Below are positions 56,398 through 64,000 of a stretch of DNA of 64,000 bases, one piece after another. A model generated the notes under the pieces. That model saw only the letters and a program-made list of their open reading frames with translations, was not told the origin of the DNA and searched no databases. The position numbers were made by a program, and so were the translations under genes. Source of the stretch: Oxalobacter vibrioformis (GTDB lineage Bacteria > Pseudomonadota > Gammaproteobacteria > Burkholderiales > Burkholderiaceae_D); the NCBI RefSeq assembly GCF_027118995.1, contig NZ_CP098242.1:2519001-2583000 (forward strand), written 5' to 3'. Each line of letters opens with the position of its first letter. Position 1 is the stretch's first letter.

Positions 56398-56450
56398 TTC
56401 AGAACACCATCCTTGTCATTGCGTTATTTCATATACAGATCATGCTGCAT

Positions 56451-56882
56451 TCAGCGCATACACAGATCGGCAGGGTTTTCGGAGCTGCCCAGATCTTCAA
56501 GCGTCATGCTGTCAAAATAGGCGCTGGTAGCCTGATGCAGCCCCTCCCAGAACCTGAGCGTCGTGCAGTGGGCTGCGCGGGGGCAGGTGTTGGGTTGCTG
56601 TTCCAGGCAGGCGATAGGGGCAAGATTTCCCTCAATGGCGCGTATGACGTCCCCCGGCGTGTATTCTGATGGCTTTTTTGCCAACCGGTATCCGCCTTGC
56701 GGACCGCGGGAACTGACAAGCAGCCCCGCGCGGGTCAGGAAGATGACGATCTGTTCAAGATATTTGACCGAGATATCCTGTTTTTTCGCAATATCCTTGA
56801 GGGCGACAAACTCACCAGCAGGAACAGACACAAGATCCAGCATCAAACGCAGGGCATAGCGTGTTCTTGTCGAAAACTTCAT
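56451..56882 (-). CDS. Rrf2 family transcriptional regulator
   Basis: 143 aa with the N-terminal winged helix of Rrf2 proteins (MKFSTRTRYALRLMLDL, LKDIAKKQDISVKYLEQI, GGYRLAKKP). Three cysteines at 92, 100 and 106 (C-X7-C-X5-C) match the spacing of the iron-sulfur ligands in RirA-type regulators and lie where IscR and NsrR bind their clusters. The gene lies 61 bases downstream of cysK in a sulfur operon, so it may be a CymR-like repressor that senses cysteine or cluster status. The 17-bp inverted repeat at 60282-60324 is its likely operator. Confidence 0.9.
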   Translation of the reverse strand: MKFSTRTRYALRLMLDLVSVPAGEFVALKDIAKKQDISVKYLEQIVIFLTRAGLLVSSRGPQGGYRLAKKPSEYTPGDVIRAIEGNLAPIACLEQQPNTCPRAAHCTTLRFWEGLHQATSAYFDSMTLEDLGSSENPADLCMR

Positions 56883-56943
56883 CAGGCTCTCCCATTACCT
56901 CTGTTTGTAAAAACAGGCCATGATAACGCGTCACATCGAAAAA

Positions 56944-57900
56944 TCAGGCCGCGATGTTCTCAAACAGGACAGATGACAGATAACGCTCTCCGGCATCAGG
57001 CAGGATGACAACAATGGTTTTGCCTGCAAATTCGTCAAGTGCAGCCAGCCTTGCCGCCACGGCAGCTGCCGCACCCGAAGAAATACCGCAGAGAATTCCT
57101 TCCTCCCTGGCAAGCCTTCTGGCAAAATCAATGGCTTCCTCGTTGCCGACTTGTTCGACGCGGTCAAGCAGTGACAAATCCAGTGTTTCAGGAATAAACC
57201 CGGCACCAATGCCCTGGATTTTATGAGGCCCCGGCTTGATAGCCTGCCCTGCCAGTGCCTGGGTAAGAACAGGGCTTCCGGCCGGTTCAACCGCAACGGA
57301 CGTTATTGCCTTTCCTTTCTGGTGTTTGATAAACCGTGAAATACCGGTGATGGTGCCGCCGGTTCCCACACCGGCGACAACGGCATCAACTGCGCCATCC
57401 GTATCCTTCCATATCTCAGGCCCGGTTGTGGCTTCATGAATGGCAGGATTGGCCGGATTTTTGAATTGCTGCGGCAGGTAATACTGCGCGGGGTCCGAAA
57501 TGGCAATTTGTTCGGCCAGCCTGATTGCGCCACCCATGCCTTTTTCACCAGGCGTGAGACGTAACGTTGCGCCAAGCATTGCCAGCACCTTGCGTCTTTC
57601 CACGCTCATTGTTTCCGGCATGGTCAGGGTGATTTTGTAGCCTCTTGCTGCAGCAATATAGGCTAGGGCGATACCGGTATTACCGCTTGTTGGCTCAACA
57701 ATTTCCATTCCTGGCCTGAGGATTCCTTTTTTCTCGGCATCCAGGACAAGAGCAGCGCCAAGACGGCATTTGACAGAGAAAGAAGGGTTTCGCCCCTCGA
57801 TTTTTGCCAGAACAGTTGCCTGATTGCCCACAATGCGGTTGATCCGTACCAGCGGCGTATTGCCGATTGATTGTGAGTTGTCCTCAAATATCCGTGCCAT
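56944..57900 (-). CDS. cysK: Cysteine synthase A (O-acetylserine sulfhydrylase)
   Basis: Makes L-cysteine from O-acetylserine and sulfide using PLP. The 318-aa protein has the PLP lysine K44 in [12 protein letters not shown], the phosphate-binding TSGNTG loop, GTGGTITG, and the active-site loop [13 protein letters not shown] that closes over the substrate and binds serine acetyltransferase. It follows the second Cys/Met enzyme by 65 bases, with ribosome binding site AGGAAGAAAGG, and precedes the Rrf2 gene. A cystathionine beta-synthase role cannot be excluded but the residues fit CysK better. Confidence 0.93.
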   Translation of the reverse strand: MARIFEDNSQSIGNTPLVRINRIVGNQATVLAKIEGRNPSFSVKCRLGAALVLDAEKKGILRPGMEIVEPTSGNTGIALAYIAAARGYKITLTMPETMSVERRKVLAMLGATLRLTPGEKGMGGAIRLAEQIAISDPAQYYLPQQFKNPANPAIHEATTGPEIWKDTDGAVDAVVAGVGTGGTITGISRFIKHQKGKAITSVAVEPAGSPVLTQALAGQAIKPGPHKIQGIGAGFIPETLDLSLLDRVEQVGNEEAIDFARRLAREEGILCGISSGAAAAVAARLAALDEFAGKTIVVILPDAGERYLSSVLFENIAA

Positions 57901-57965
57901 GATAAAACCTTTCTTCCTGATAAATTAGGGCAGCCCGAATGAGGGGATGCCTGATGAAAATATAC

Positions 57966-59126
57966 CTATGCGGAGACGCTTTCCCTCAATCCCTTTTCCA
58001 GTGCCTGACAGATATCAGCAAGCAGGTCAACTGGCGCTTCCAGGCCCACGGAAAGGCGGACCAGGTTGTCGCCGATGCCGCGGCGGGCCCTTTCTTTTGG
58101 GGGCATGGCAGCATGCGACATGGTTGCCGGATAAGTCATGATGCTTTCCACACCGCCCAGGCTCACAGCAATAAGGGGAAGATGAACATTGCGCAGGAAA
58201 GCCCGGGTAAGGGCTGGACTCTCCAGCTCAAAAGACAGAATGCCTCCTCCGCCTGACGCCTGTTGCGCATGGATTTCCCGGCCAGGATGCCCGACAAGCG
58301 CGGGGTAATGAACGCGGATTACCTGAGGCAGGGATTGCAGTTGTTCTGCCAGCCAGCCAGCCGCATCCTGTTCAGCAGCGAGACGCACACCCAGTGTTTT
58401 CAGCCCGCGCATCAACAGCCAGCAGTCCTGCACGCCCGGCACGGCGCCAAAAGCATTCTGGATAAACCGGATTCTCTCGCCCAATTCGCGTGATCCTGCG
58501 ACAACAATACCTGCCACCACATCGGAGTGCCCGTTCAGGAATTTCGTGGCGCTGTGAATGACCAGGTCAAAACCGTGTTTTAACGGCTGCTGCAAAAAAG
58601 GCGTCGTGAATGTGCCATCAGCAATGGCCAGCAATCCATGCTTTCTGGCAATCGCCGATACCGCATCAAGGCCAGTAATCCGCAGCAGGGGATTGGACGG
58701 TGTCTCAATGAGAATTGCCCGGGTGGAAGCAGTTACAGCCGCTTCGATTTGCGCCGGGTCTGTCGTATCCACAAAGCTGGTTTTGAGTCCCCACCGCGAA
58801 AACATCTCCGTCAATGCCCGATAGGTGCCGCCGTAAATGTCTGTGCCGGCGATAAGATGATCGCCGGGCTGGAAAAGAAGCAGAGTAGAGGAGAGGGCGG
58901 CCATGCCGGAAGAAAAGGCGAGCGCCATGGCGCCCCCCTCGATTTCAGCCATCGCCTTTTCCAGCGCGTCGCGGGTCGGGTTGCCGCTGCGGGCATAGTC
59001 ATATTGCGCCGGGTTTTCCGGATCAGGCTGGGAATAGGTCGAAGCAAGATAAATCGGCACACTTGATGCGCCTGTGGCGGGATCACGATCCTGTCCCGCA
59101 TGGATCAACAGGGTAGAAAATTCCAT
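57966..59126 (-). CDS. Cys/Met metabolism PLP enzyme (cystathionine gamma-lyase or synthase type)
   Basis: 386 aa, fold type I PLP enzyme of transsulfuration. YDYARSGNPTRDALE, the tyrosine/PLP region FSSGMAALSSTLLLF, DGTFTTPFLQQPL and the PLP lysine K195 in HSATKFLNGHSDVVAG identify the family; the SLGGVES.MTYPA.MSHA motif binds the substrate carboxylate. The exact reaction (cystathionine gamma-lyase, gamma-synthase or beta-lyase) is not decidable by eye. I start at 59126, with AAAAGGA upstream; the frame overlaps the stop of the preceding gene if started at 59141. Confidence 0.88.
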   Translation of the reverse strand: MEFSTLLIHAGQDRDPATGASSVPIYLASTYSQPDPENPAQYDYARSGNPTRDALEKAMAEIEGGAMALAFSSGMAALSSTLLLFQPGDHLIAGTDIYGGTYRALTEMFSRWGLKTSFVDTTDPAQIEAAVTASTRAILIETPSNPLLRITGLDAVSAIARKHGLLAIADGTFTTPFLQQPLKHGFDLVIHSATKFLNGHSDVVAGIVVAGSRELGERIRFIQNAFGAVPGVQDCWLLMRGLKTLGVRLAAEQDAAGWLAEQLQSLPQVIRVHYPALVGHPGREIHAQQASGGGGILSFELESPALTRAFLRNVHLPLIAVSLGGVESIMTYPATMSHAAMPPKERARRGIGDNLVRLSVGLEAPVDLLADICQALEKGLRESVSA

Positions 59127-59137
59127 GGTTTTCCTTT

Positions 59138-60280
59138 TCATGTCATGGCGTGTTTCAGGTCGGCAATGAGGTCATCCACATGCTCGATGCCAACAGAAAG
59201 GCGCAGCAGGCGCTCATTGATGCCAAGGCGCTCCCGGACATCCCCGGGTATGTCAGCATGTGTCTGGACAAGCGGGTAGGTAATCAGCGACTCTACGCCT
59301 CCCAGGCTTTCGGCAAAAGAAAAGACCCGGACCTTTTTCAGGATGTCAGGAATGCGTTCGGGATCATCTGTTTCAAAAGAAATCATCGCGCCAAACCCTT
59401 TGGCCTGACGCTTTAAAAGCGCATGACCAGGATCGTCAGCAAGGCCGGGATAGCGCACATGGCAAACCTGTGGATGCGACGCCAGAAAGCGGGCAATTCC
59501 GAGGGCATTGTCCTGCTGCCGTTCAAGCCGGATTCCCAATGTTTTCAGGCCCCTTAAGAGCAGCCAGCAATCAAAGGGACCCAAAACAGCCCCCACCGCG
59601 TTTTGCATATAGGCGAGCCGAGCCCCCCATTCTTCTGTCCGGCAAATCACTGCGCCGGCCACCACATCATTATGTCCGCTCAGGTATTTAGTGGCACTGT
59701 ACACAATCAGGTCGGCCCCATGATCGAAGGGGCGAAACAGGTAAGGTGTCAGGAAGGTGTTGTCAACAGCGAGCAAAGCGCCCGAACGATGTGCCAGCGA
59801 AGCCAGTGAACGGATATCCGCCACCCGCAAAAGCGGATTGGACGGGATTTCAACCAGTATCATTGCTACATTTCCCTGCAATAATGCAGCTTCCACAGCT
59901 TTTATGCTCGATGTATCCACATACACCGGCTCAAGCCCGGCAGGGCGGAAGAATTTTTCCACCAGCCGCACCGTGCCACCATAAGGGTCCTCCGTAATAA
60001 TGACCCGCTTGCGCGGACCATCCTGAATCAGGCGGAAAACCGCATCCAGGGCCGCCATGCCGGAAGAAAAAGCACAGGCGCGGTTTCCGCCGTCCAGCGC
60101 GGCAAGCGTGCTTTCCAAGGCGGCACGGGTCGGGTTGGATGTCCTGGAATAGTCATATCCCGTGCTTTCACCAAGCGCTGGGTGGCTGAAAGTCGCCGAT
60201 TGATAAATCGGCGCCGACAATGCCCCGGTGCGGGGATCGGAATGATTTCCCGCCTGAGCGAGCAAAGTGTCTGGTTGCAT
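59138..60280 (-). CDS. Cys/Met metabolism PLP enzyme (cystathionine beta-lyase or gamma-synthase type)
   Basis: 380 aa, a paralogue of the next gene. YDYSRTSNPTRAALE, VDNTFLTPYLFRPFDHGAD, PLP lysine K198 in YSATKYLSGHNDVVAG, and SLGGVESLITYP are clear. First gene of the operon; its start lies two bases downstream of a 17-bp inverted repeat, with no Shine-Dalgarno sequence, so the message is short-led or nearly leaderless. The pair of paralogues with cysK points to interconversion of homocysteine, cystathionine and cysteine; which enzyme does which step is uncertain. Confidence 0.88.
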   Translation of the reverse strand: MQPDTLLAQAGNHSDPRTGALSAPIYQSATFSHPALGESTGYDYSRTSNPTRAALESTLAALDGGNRACAFSSGMAALDAVFRLIQDGPRKRVIITEDPYGGTVRLVEKFFRPAGLEPVYVDTSSIKAVEAALLQGNVAMILVEIPSNPLLRVADIRSLASLAHRSGALLAVDNTFLTPYLFRPFDHGADLIVYSATKYLSGHNDVVAGAVICRTEEWGARLAYMQNAVGAVLGPFDCWLLLRGLKTLGIRLERQQDNALGIARFLASHPQVCHVRYPGLADDPGHALLKRQAKGFGAMISFETDDPERIPDILKKVRVFSFAESLGGVESLITYPLVQTHADIPGDVRERLGINERLLRLSVGIEHVDDLIADLKHAMT

Positions 60281-60281
60281 G

Positions 60282-60324
60282 GTTATATATAATTCCTATT
60301 AAACATGTAGGAATTATATATAAC
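60282..60324. promoter_or_regulatory. Perfect 17-bp inverted repeat, candidate Rrf2 operator
   Basis: GTTATATATAATTCCTA (60282-60298) is exactly mirrored at 60308-60324 around a nine-base spacer. Both arms contain TAGGAATT, which resembles the ATRGGAATT part of the CymR box of Bacillus and Staphylococcus. It also contains TATAAT on the minus strand, so a bound protein would cover the promoter and the start region of the sulfur operon. Confidence 0.75.
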
Positions 60325-60769
60325 AAAAAACAAAAAGAAAGCATATTCCCTGTTTTTTTGAAAAACCGTCATTCTGACAAAGGGCATAAAAATAGTGAGG
60401 CGGACTTAGAAAAGCAGCCATGCCATTCGATCATTTTTTACTAATTTACATTAGGATAATGATGAAGATATTTGGTTTTTAATGTGATTTTAATGTTTTT
60501 TTTGCTTTGGCATTTGGAAAAACAGCGTACAGGCAATCTATCGGTTACGGATGATGCCATCAAACCGGATACCATCCTGAAAAGAAGAGATGCCTGCAAA
60601 TATTCACTGTATTGAAAGAGGATGACCGCAAAACATCCAGGCATGTGACGCCATGCGAAGGATTAGCATTTGTTTAGGGAGTCCCGGAAATATCTGGCAT
60701 ATTAGGCCCCGCATGTCAAGACTTAGCTCAAATGTCCGCTTTCGGGCTAAGTAGAAATGTCCACTTTTT
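60325..60769. other. AT-rich intergenic region, possible mobile-element scar
   Basis: No supported gene. Near the left end of the arsenic block, AATGTCCGCTTT (60730-60741) and AATGTCCACTTT (60757-60768) form a pair of imperfect direct repeats of the type found at the ends of some insertion sequences (IS21/IS481-like, from memory). A minus-strand frame at 60441-60644 has no homology that I can see. Confidence 0.35.
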
Positions 60770-61879
60770 CTATTGCCGTGTATTCAAATAATGAGGGCGG
60801 TATCTATTCAAAATCTCCGCATTGCTGGCAAAAACGTTCTCGTAAGCTGCTGCAACAATTTTCCTGTTTAGAAAATCCACTTCCTCATCGGTGTTAATCT
60901 CGCGGTGAACAGGGAATTCTTCTGTATTGGAAATGATAAATGCTCTTTCAGGAGATAAAGGATAATAATTAATCATCTCTACAGTGGGTTGGGGATGAAT
61001 GTTAGCTACTGGACAGTCAGAAGTAATGAACTCAATGCCCGTTCTATTGGTGCACATGGTACAACGATAAGAATCTGAGTTATGAATAAAATCTGTACTG
61101 ATATTATCCCCAAACATAAAGTACAGATACCACCAGTGCTTTTCAATTAAATTGGCCAGTTTTAGTGAATCAGGAGAATTGTCTGCCCTCAGTGCTCGTG
61201 TGAATTTGTCTCTCAAGGCTTTTGTTCTCGTTAGCTGCAAGGAAAGAAACTTCGTGAAATTCACATAATTTTCTCTCTTATCGAGAATAGATAAATTACC
61301 TTTGACAAGAGCGTCTAAGACGGGCCTGGCATAGGTTTCAATGGCCGAGTTTTCACCTTCAATGAGATTGTAGGTGCACCATTCAACAAAAGCCTCCACA
61401 CCAGGTATATGACTGCCTTTCTTTCGTATCAGCTCAAGTTTTTCATATCGCCTTTTGTAAAGGTCTAATCTCTTTTGGTGGGCTTTTTTTAATGAAGGAT
61501 GAACATGCGTAAAATGTGCTTCAATCAAAGCTAGCTCATCAGGTTCAATTTTTTCGAGTTTGTAAAAATCACGCTCCTGAGCAAGACCGGCGATGCTATC
61601 GTTGCTGATCTTCCCGCTCTTTGAAATATAGTGAATATCTCTTCCGTTGGACCAGCTCCTGAGATAATGGGCCCAGACGTGATGATGTTTTCTTTTTATA
61701 GGAAAACGTCTTCTTAATTCGTTTCCAAGTTCATCATGTTTATCAGCGGACTGTGATTCAGGATTGCCAGGGAAAACTGCATCCAACTGCGAAACCAGGA
61801 AGTCAAGATAAGTATCAAGATTGCTAAGAGGAGCCGGTTTCTCGGAATCAGTTAAATCTGTATTTTTCTTATCAGACAT
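60770..61879 (-). CDS. DUF4238 domain protein, 369 aa
   Basis: The family pattern is visible: KRKHHHVWAHYLRSWS (H-H-.-.-.-.-Y-L-R-.-W) near residue 63, a long helical middle, and TSDCPVANIHP followed by YYPLSPERAFIIS, the TSD.PV / PLSP signature. No signal peptide. Function unknown; such genes are scattered in genomes and often in mobile or defence-linked settings. Its start overlaps the arsM stop by eight bases, so it is translationally coupled to the arsenic genes. Base composition is more AT-rich than the core genes. Confidence 0.82.
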   Translation of the reverse strand: MSDKKNTDLTDSEKPAPLSNLDTYLDFLVSQLDAVFPGNPESQSADKHDELGNELRRRFPIKRKHHHVWAHYLRSWSNGRDIHYISKSGKISNDSIAGLAQERDFYKLEKIEPDELALIEAHFTHVHPSLKKAHQKRLDLYKRRYEKLELIRKKGSHIPGVEAFVEWCTYNLIEGENSAIETYARPVLDALVKGNLSILDKRENYVNFTKFLSLQLTRTKALRDKFTRALRADNSPDSLKLANLIEKHWWYLYFMFGDNISTDFIHNSDSYRCTMCTNRTGIEFITSDCPVANIHPQPTVEMINYYPLSPERAFIISNTEEFPVHREINTDEEVDFLNRKIVAAAYENVFASNAEILNRYRPHYLNTRQ

Positions 61880-62714
61880 TTTTTCTGGCTTCTATACTCA
61901 GGCTGACAACATAGTTTTCCAGTTTTTCACCCTCCGGCAACGCTTCAGCAATCTCTTTGTAAAGTGGATCATTCCAGTCTTGCATCTGCTGCACATAGCC
62001 AGGCTTTGGAGTCAGCATAATGGAAGTGAATCCAGCCTTTTCCAGCATGGCACGGGTATCATCAACCAATACCGCACCGCCCACACAACCGACGAGAGCA
62101 GCAGCCATCTCACGCACCTTTTCCGGAAGCGGTTTTAGAATGGCCAGGTCAGAAACAGATAACTTGCCGCCCCGTTTTAATACCCGATGGATTTCCTGCC
62201 AGACCTGGGGCTTATCGGGTGAAAGATTGATGACGCAGTTTGAAAGCACGACGTCAACGGTGCTGTCTGCCACAGGAAGGTGTTCAATCTCGCCCAGACG
62301 AAATTCCACATTATCCAGTCCAGTTCGTTCTCTGTACTGTCCAATATTTTTTCTGGCGATACCCAGCATTTCGGCTGTCATGTCCACACCGATAACCCGT
62401 CCTGCCATCTTCACCTTTTCACCAGCCTGAAACGCATCAAAGCCGCCGCCACTGCCGAGATCAAGTACAACCTGGCCTTCAGTCAGTGCCGCAATCGCAA
62501 CCGGATTACCACAGGATAAACCCATATTGGCCCCATCCGGCAAGTTGGCAAGATCGTTTGCATCGTACCCCATAGCAGCAGCAAGTCGAGCAGGGTCTGA
62601 TGGACCGCTGCGCCCACTACAACAGCACGGAGATTCTGCACCAATAGCAATAGCGGCATAGCCGGTACGCACGGTGTCTCTGATAATCGTTTCGTTTTTT
62701 TCCTGTGTACTCAT
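61872..62714 (-). CDS. arsM: Arsenite S-adenosylmethionine methyltransferase
   Basis: Methylates trivalent arsenic. 280 aa with the SAM motif VLDLGSGGGFDAF at 84-96 and the conserved cysteines: C30-C32 (SPCCCSG), C68 (GLSCGNP), C160 (SNCVINL) and C210 (VGCVGGA); the 50-residue spacing between C160 and C210 equals that of C174/C224 in the algal enzyme. The ATG at 62714 has AAGGA about nine bases upstream; the ATG at 62741 would start inside arsR. Downstream of arsR and overlapping the DUF4238 gene. Confidence 0.93.
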   Translation of the reverse strand: MSTQEKNETIIRDTVRTGYAAIAIGAESPCCCSGRSGPSDPARLAAAMGYDANDLANLPDGANMGLSCGNPVAIAALTEGQVVLDLGSGGGFDAFQAGEKVKMAGRVIGVDMTAEMLGIARKNIGQYRERTGLDNVEFRLGEIEHLPVADSTVDVVLSNCVINLSPDKPQVWQEIHRVLKRGGKLSVSDLAILKPLPEKVREMAAALVGCVGGAVLVDDTRAMLEKAGFTSIMLTPKPGYVQQMQDWNDPLYKEIAEALPEGEKLENYVVSLSIEARKNV

Positions 62715-62737
62715 GTCAGTAATCCTTTTACTAGATG

Positions 62738-63106
62738 TCATTTTTTCTTTTTGGCAGCCGGATCAGGCAAAAAACCAGCGGGAATGCCACAATCAGCCCG
62801 ATAACTCATGCATTTTTCCGGATCAGCTGAGCAGCATTCCTCCGTCAGATAGCCAATCAGCTCAAGCATGAGAGGGATATTGGCGCGATACCGCAGGTAA
62901 CGGCCTTCCTTTTCCATGTTGACCAACCCACTGTGTGTAATCCCTTTCAAGTGAAAGGAGAGGTTAGTTGAAGGAATATCCAGTGCTTTTGCTATTTCGC
63001 CTGCAACGAGTCCATCCGGCGCATGCTTGACGAGTAGCCTGAAGATATCCAGCCTCACATCTGAAGAGAGGGCTTCAAAAGTCGTTGTTGCTTGTTTCGT
63101 ATCCAT
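62738..63106 (-). CDS. arsR: ArsR family regulator
   Basis: Arsenic-responsive repressor, 122 aa. The winged helix contains AGEIAKALDIPSTNLSFHLKGITHSGLV, the DNA-recognition region; C-terminal cysteines C91, C92, C99 and C106 (EECCSADPEKC) resemble the C95/C96/C102 arsenic site of the Acidithiobacillus protein rather than the alpha-3 site of E. coli. The start is the ATG at 63106; a TTG at 63121 is unlikely. It heads the arsR-arsM-DUF4238 operon and probably represses it. Confidence 0.9.
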   Translation of the reverse strand: MDTKQATTTFEALSSDVRLDIFRLLVKHAPDGLVAGEIAKALDIPSTNLSFHLKGITHSGLVNMEKEGRYLRYRANIPLMLELIGYLTEECCSADPEKCMSYRADCGIPAGFLPDPAAKKKK

Positions 63107-63140
63107 AATATAACTATACAACTATATTTGAAATATTGCA
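63107..63140 (-). promoter_or_regulatory. AT-rich ArsR operator/promoter candidate
   Basis: ATATAACTATACAACTATAT (63108-63127) contains two direct copies of AACTATA nine bases apart just upstream of arsR. The position and AT-rich composition fit an ArsR-type operator overlapping the promoter, but no perfect dyad is present. Confidence 0.4.
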
Positions 63141-63228
63141 AAACTAGGCGCTTTGACGTTCATGCAAGCACAGGCAGAAGGTATACTAATGCTTTGTATT
63201 TGAATGATTTGTTGAGCAAGGACTAAGG

Positions 63229-63768
63229 ATGAAGCTTGAGGATTTTAGTATTGGCACTGAATTCATGACATCAACAGGGCAAACCTGGAGATGTACAGAT
63301 GTCGGAAGCAGAACCATCCTGGCGATCGAAATTGATCCGGATCGTGACCCGAGCTGGTATGTCGGGCCGCCTTATATCGTTGAAGAACAGCCTTTCGACG
63401 AGAAGGCGATTCGAGATTGTCATCAAAATGTCGATGATGCCATACGTGAGAGTTACGAAACTCATAAAAAATCACACCATCCTGGGTTCTCGACAGAAGT
63501 TATGGACGTGTTTAGCAGACATTACGGACAACCTCGACGTCTAGATTATCCCAACAGGCGACTCCTTCGCCTCAATAAAGTCACGATGGACGGCGCTGTT
63601 ATCATGGCCTATTCTGTGGAAAAAGAAGGTGAGCAATGGATCATGCTCACCTACAATATTTTCACCAGAGAGTTTTCAAAAATGAGGGAAAGCGATTTTG
63701 TACGTCTACGCACGGCCGCTGAAAGCGACCTGGTAGCGGCAAAACAAAAGGGCAGTATCATCCTTTAA
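63229..63768 (+). CDS. Hypothetical protein, 179 aa
   Basis: A soluble protein with a beta-rich start (KLEDFSIGTEFMTSTGQTWRCTDVGSRTILAIE) and a helical second half; no domain recognised. The start has AAGGACTAAGG immediately upstream. Divergent from arsR and part of the AT-richer block, so probably carried on the same acquired segment. Convergent with the partial gene at the window edge. Confidence 0.7.
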   Translation: MKLEDFSIGTEFMTSTGQTWRCTDVGSRTILAIEIDPDRDPSWYVGPPYIVEEQPFDEKAIRDCHQNVDDAIRESYETHKKSHHPGFSTEVMDVFSRHYGQPRRLDYPNRRLLRLNKVTMDGAVIMAYSVEKEGEQWIMLTYNIFTREFSKMRESDFVRLRTAAESDLVAAKQKGSIIL

Positions 63769-63777
63769 CCTCACTTT

Positions 63778-64000
63778 TTACGCACACTGTTGCAGCTGCT
63801 GCCATGCTTCCAGGACATCATTGTCATCCAATGCTCGCTGGGATTTCTTGCCTGGTGTTTTTCCTCGTCGGCGAGGTGCTTCTATAGATGTCGGGCCAGC
63901 TTGTGAGCGTCTGTTTTCTCGTTTTTCCTGGACAGCCTGTGCCAGCTGAAGAACGTGACCAAGCCGTTTGTTTTCCACAATAGCCCCTTGATCTATTTCT
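63778..64000 (-). CDS. C-terminal part of a gene cut by the window edge
   Basis: The minus-strand frame is open from base 64000 to the stop at 63778, giving at least 74 residues: EIDQGAIVENKRLGHVLQLAQAV..., a Gln/Arg-rich helical tail ending in WQQLQQCA. A GTG at 63978 could begin a 66-aa protein, but the frame runs past it to the edge without a stop, and the composition suggests the tail of a larger DNA-associated protein. Identity unknown. Confidence 0.5.
   Translation of the reverse strand, partial: EIDQGAIVENKRLGHVLQLAQAVQEKRENRRSQAGPTSIEAPRRRGKTPGKKSQRALDDNDVLEAWQQLQQCA

Noticed and set aside
60441..60644. 67-codon minus-strand frame downstream of the DUF4238 gene
   Set aside because: No ribosome binding site, odd composition and AT-rich context; not supported.
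1..64000. tRNA or rRNA genes and CRISPR arrays
   Set aside because: No cloverleaf-like sequence with a T-loop GTTCRA core in context, no rRNA segment and no regularly spaced short repeats were found by eye; the only tandem arrays are the protein-coding repeats of the autotransporter.

Overview
The window looks like a chromosome segment of a beta-proteobacterium of the order Burkholderiales, most likely an Oxalobacter-type member of the Oxalobacteraceae. This is an inference from protein character: an RNase E / RluC / HAD phosphatase / S49 peptidase neighbourhood, a MoaA-MobA-MoeA block, a NIT-like chemoreceptor and DUF5610 and IS1182/IS5/IS256 elements. No rRNA or tRNA gene and no CRISPR array was seen.

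Layout. 1-8.1 kb: an unknown protein, a tRNA 2-selenouridine synthase (mnmH), a Pst-type phosphate ABC transporter (pstS-C-A-B, no phoU) and a chemoreceptor. 8.1-11.2 kb: a mosaic of mobile DNA. An IS1182-family element has duplicated a 19-bp terminator palindrome; an IS256-family transposase remnant is split by an intact IS5-family element; there is a 181-bp MITE-like repeat; and tail fragments of a DUF5610 gene remain. 11.6-25.6 kb: a single 4658-residue autotransporter adhesin, convergent with an intact DUF5610 gene across a terminator with the same palindrome. 27-33 kb: a hydroxyacyl-CoA dehydrogenase, several unknown membrane or exported proteins, a beta-propeller-like protein and an orphan HipA-like kinase. 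33-36.3 kb: molybdenum cofactor genes moaA-mobA-moeA. 36.3-39.5 kb: an IS3 scrap, a large unknown protein and Sel1-repeat proteins. 39.6-47.8 kb: rne, a second copy of the 181-bp repeat, rluC, a HAD phosphatase, an S49 peptidase and MarC. 48-51.6 kb: another Sel1 protein and a MoxR / VWA / CYTH operon whose CYTH gene is frameshifted in a poly-T tract. 51.7-55.2 kb: a CpxR/CpxA-like two-component system next to an EF-hand gene whose upstream region carries phased GTAAA boxes. 55.6-60.3 kb: a sulfur amino-acid operon (two Cys/Met PLP enzymes, cysK, an Rrf2 regulator and a ThiF/MoeB-like enzyme) preceded by a perfect 17-bp inverted repeat. 60.7-64 kb: an AT-richer, probably acquired block with arsR-arsM, a DUF4238 gene overlapping arsM, and unknown genes reaching the window edge.

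How the parts work together. The best regulatory stories are (i) the sulfur operon, where the operator-like palindrome carries the TAGGAATT half-site on both strands and the operon encodes a three-cysteine Rrf2 protein that could bind it; and (ii) the Cpx-like system, where three GTAAA words at exact 10-bp spacing sit just upstream of an EF-hand gene two genes away from cpxR/cpxA. Surface and genome plasticity are prominent: a giant adhesin with about 910-bp internal repeats, nested insertion sequences, MITE-like repeats and two homopolymer frameshifts. All functions are read from sequence motifs; no database search was possible.
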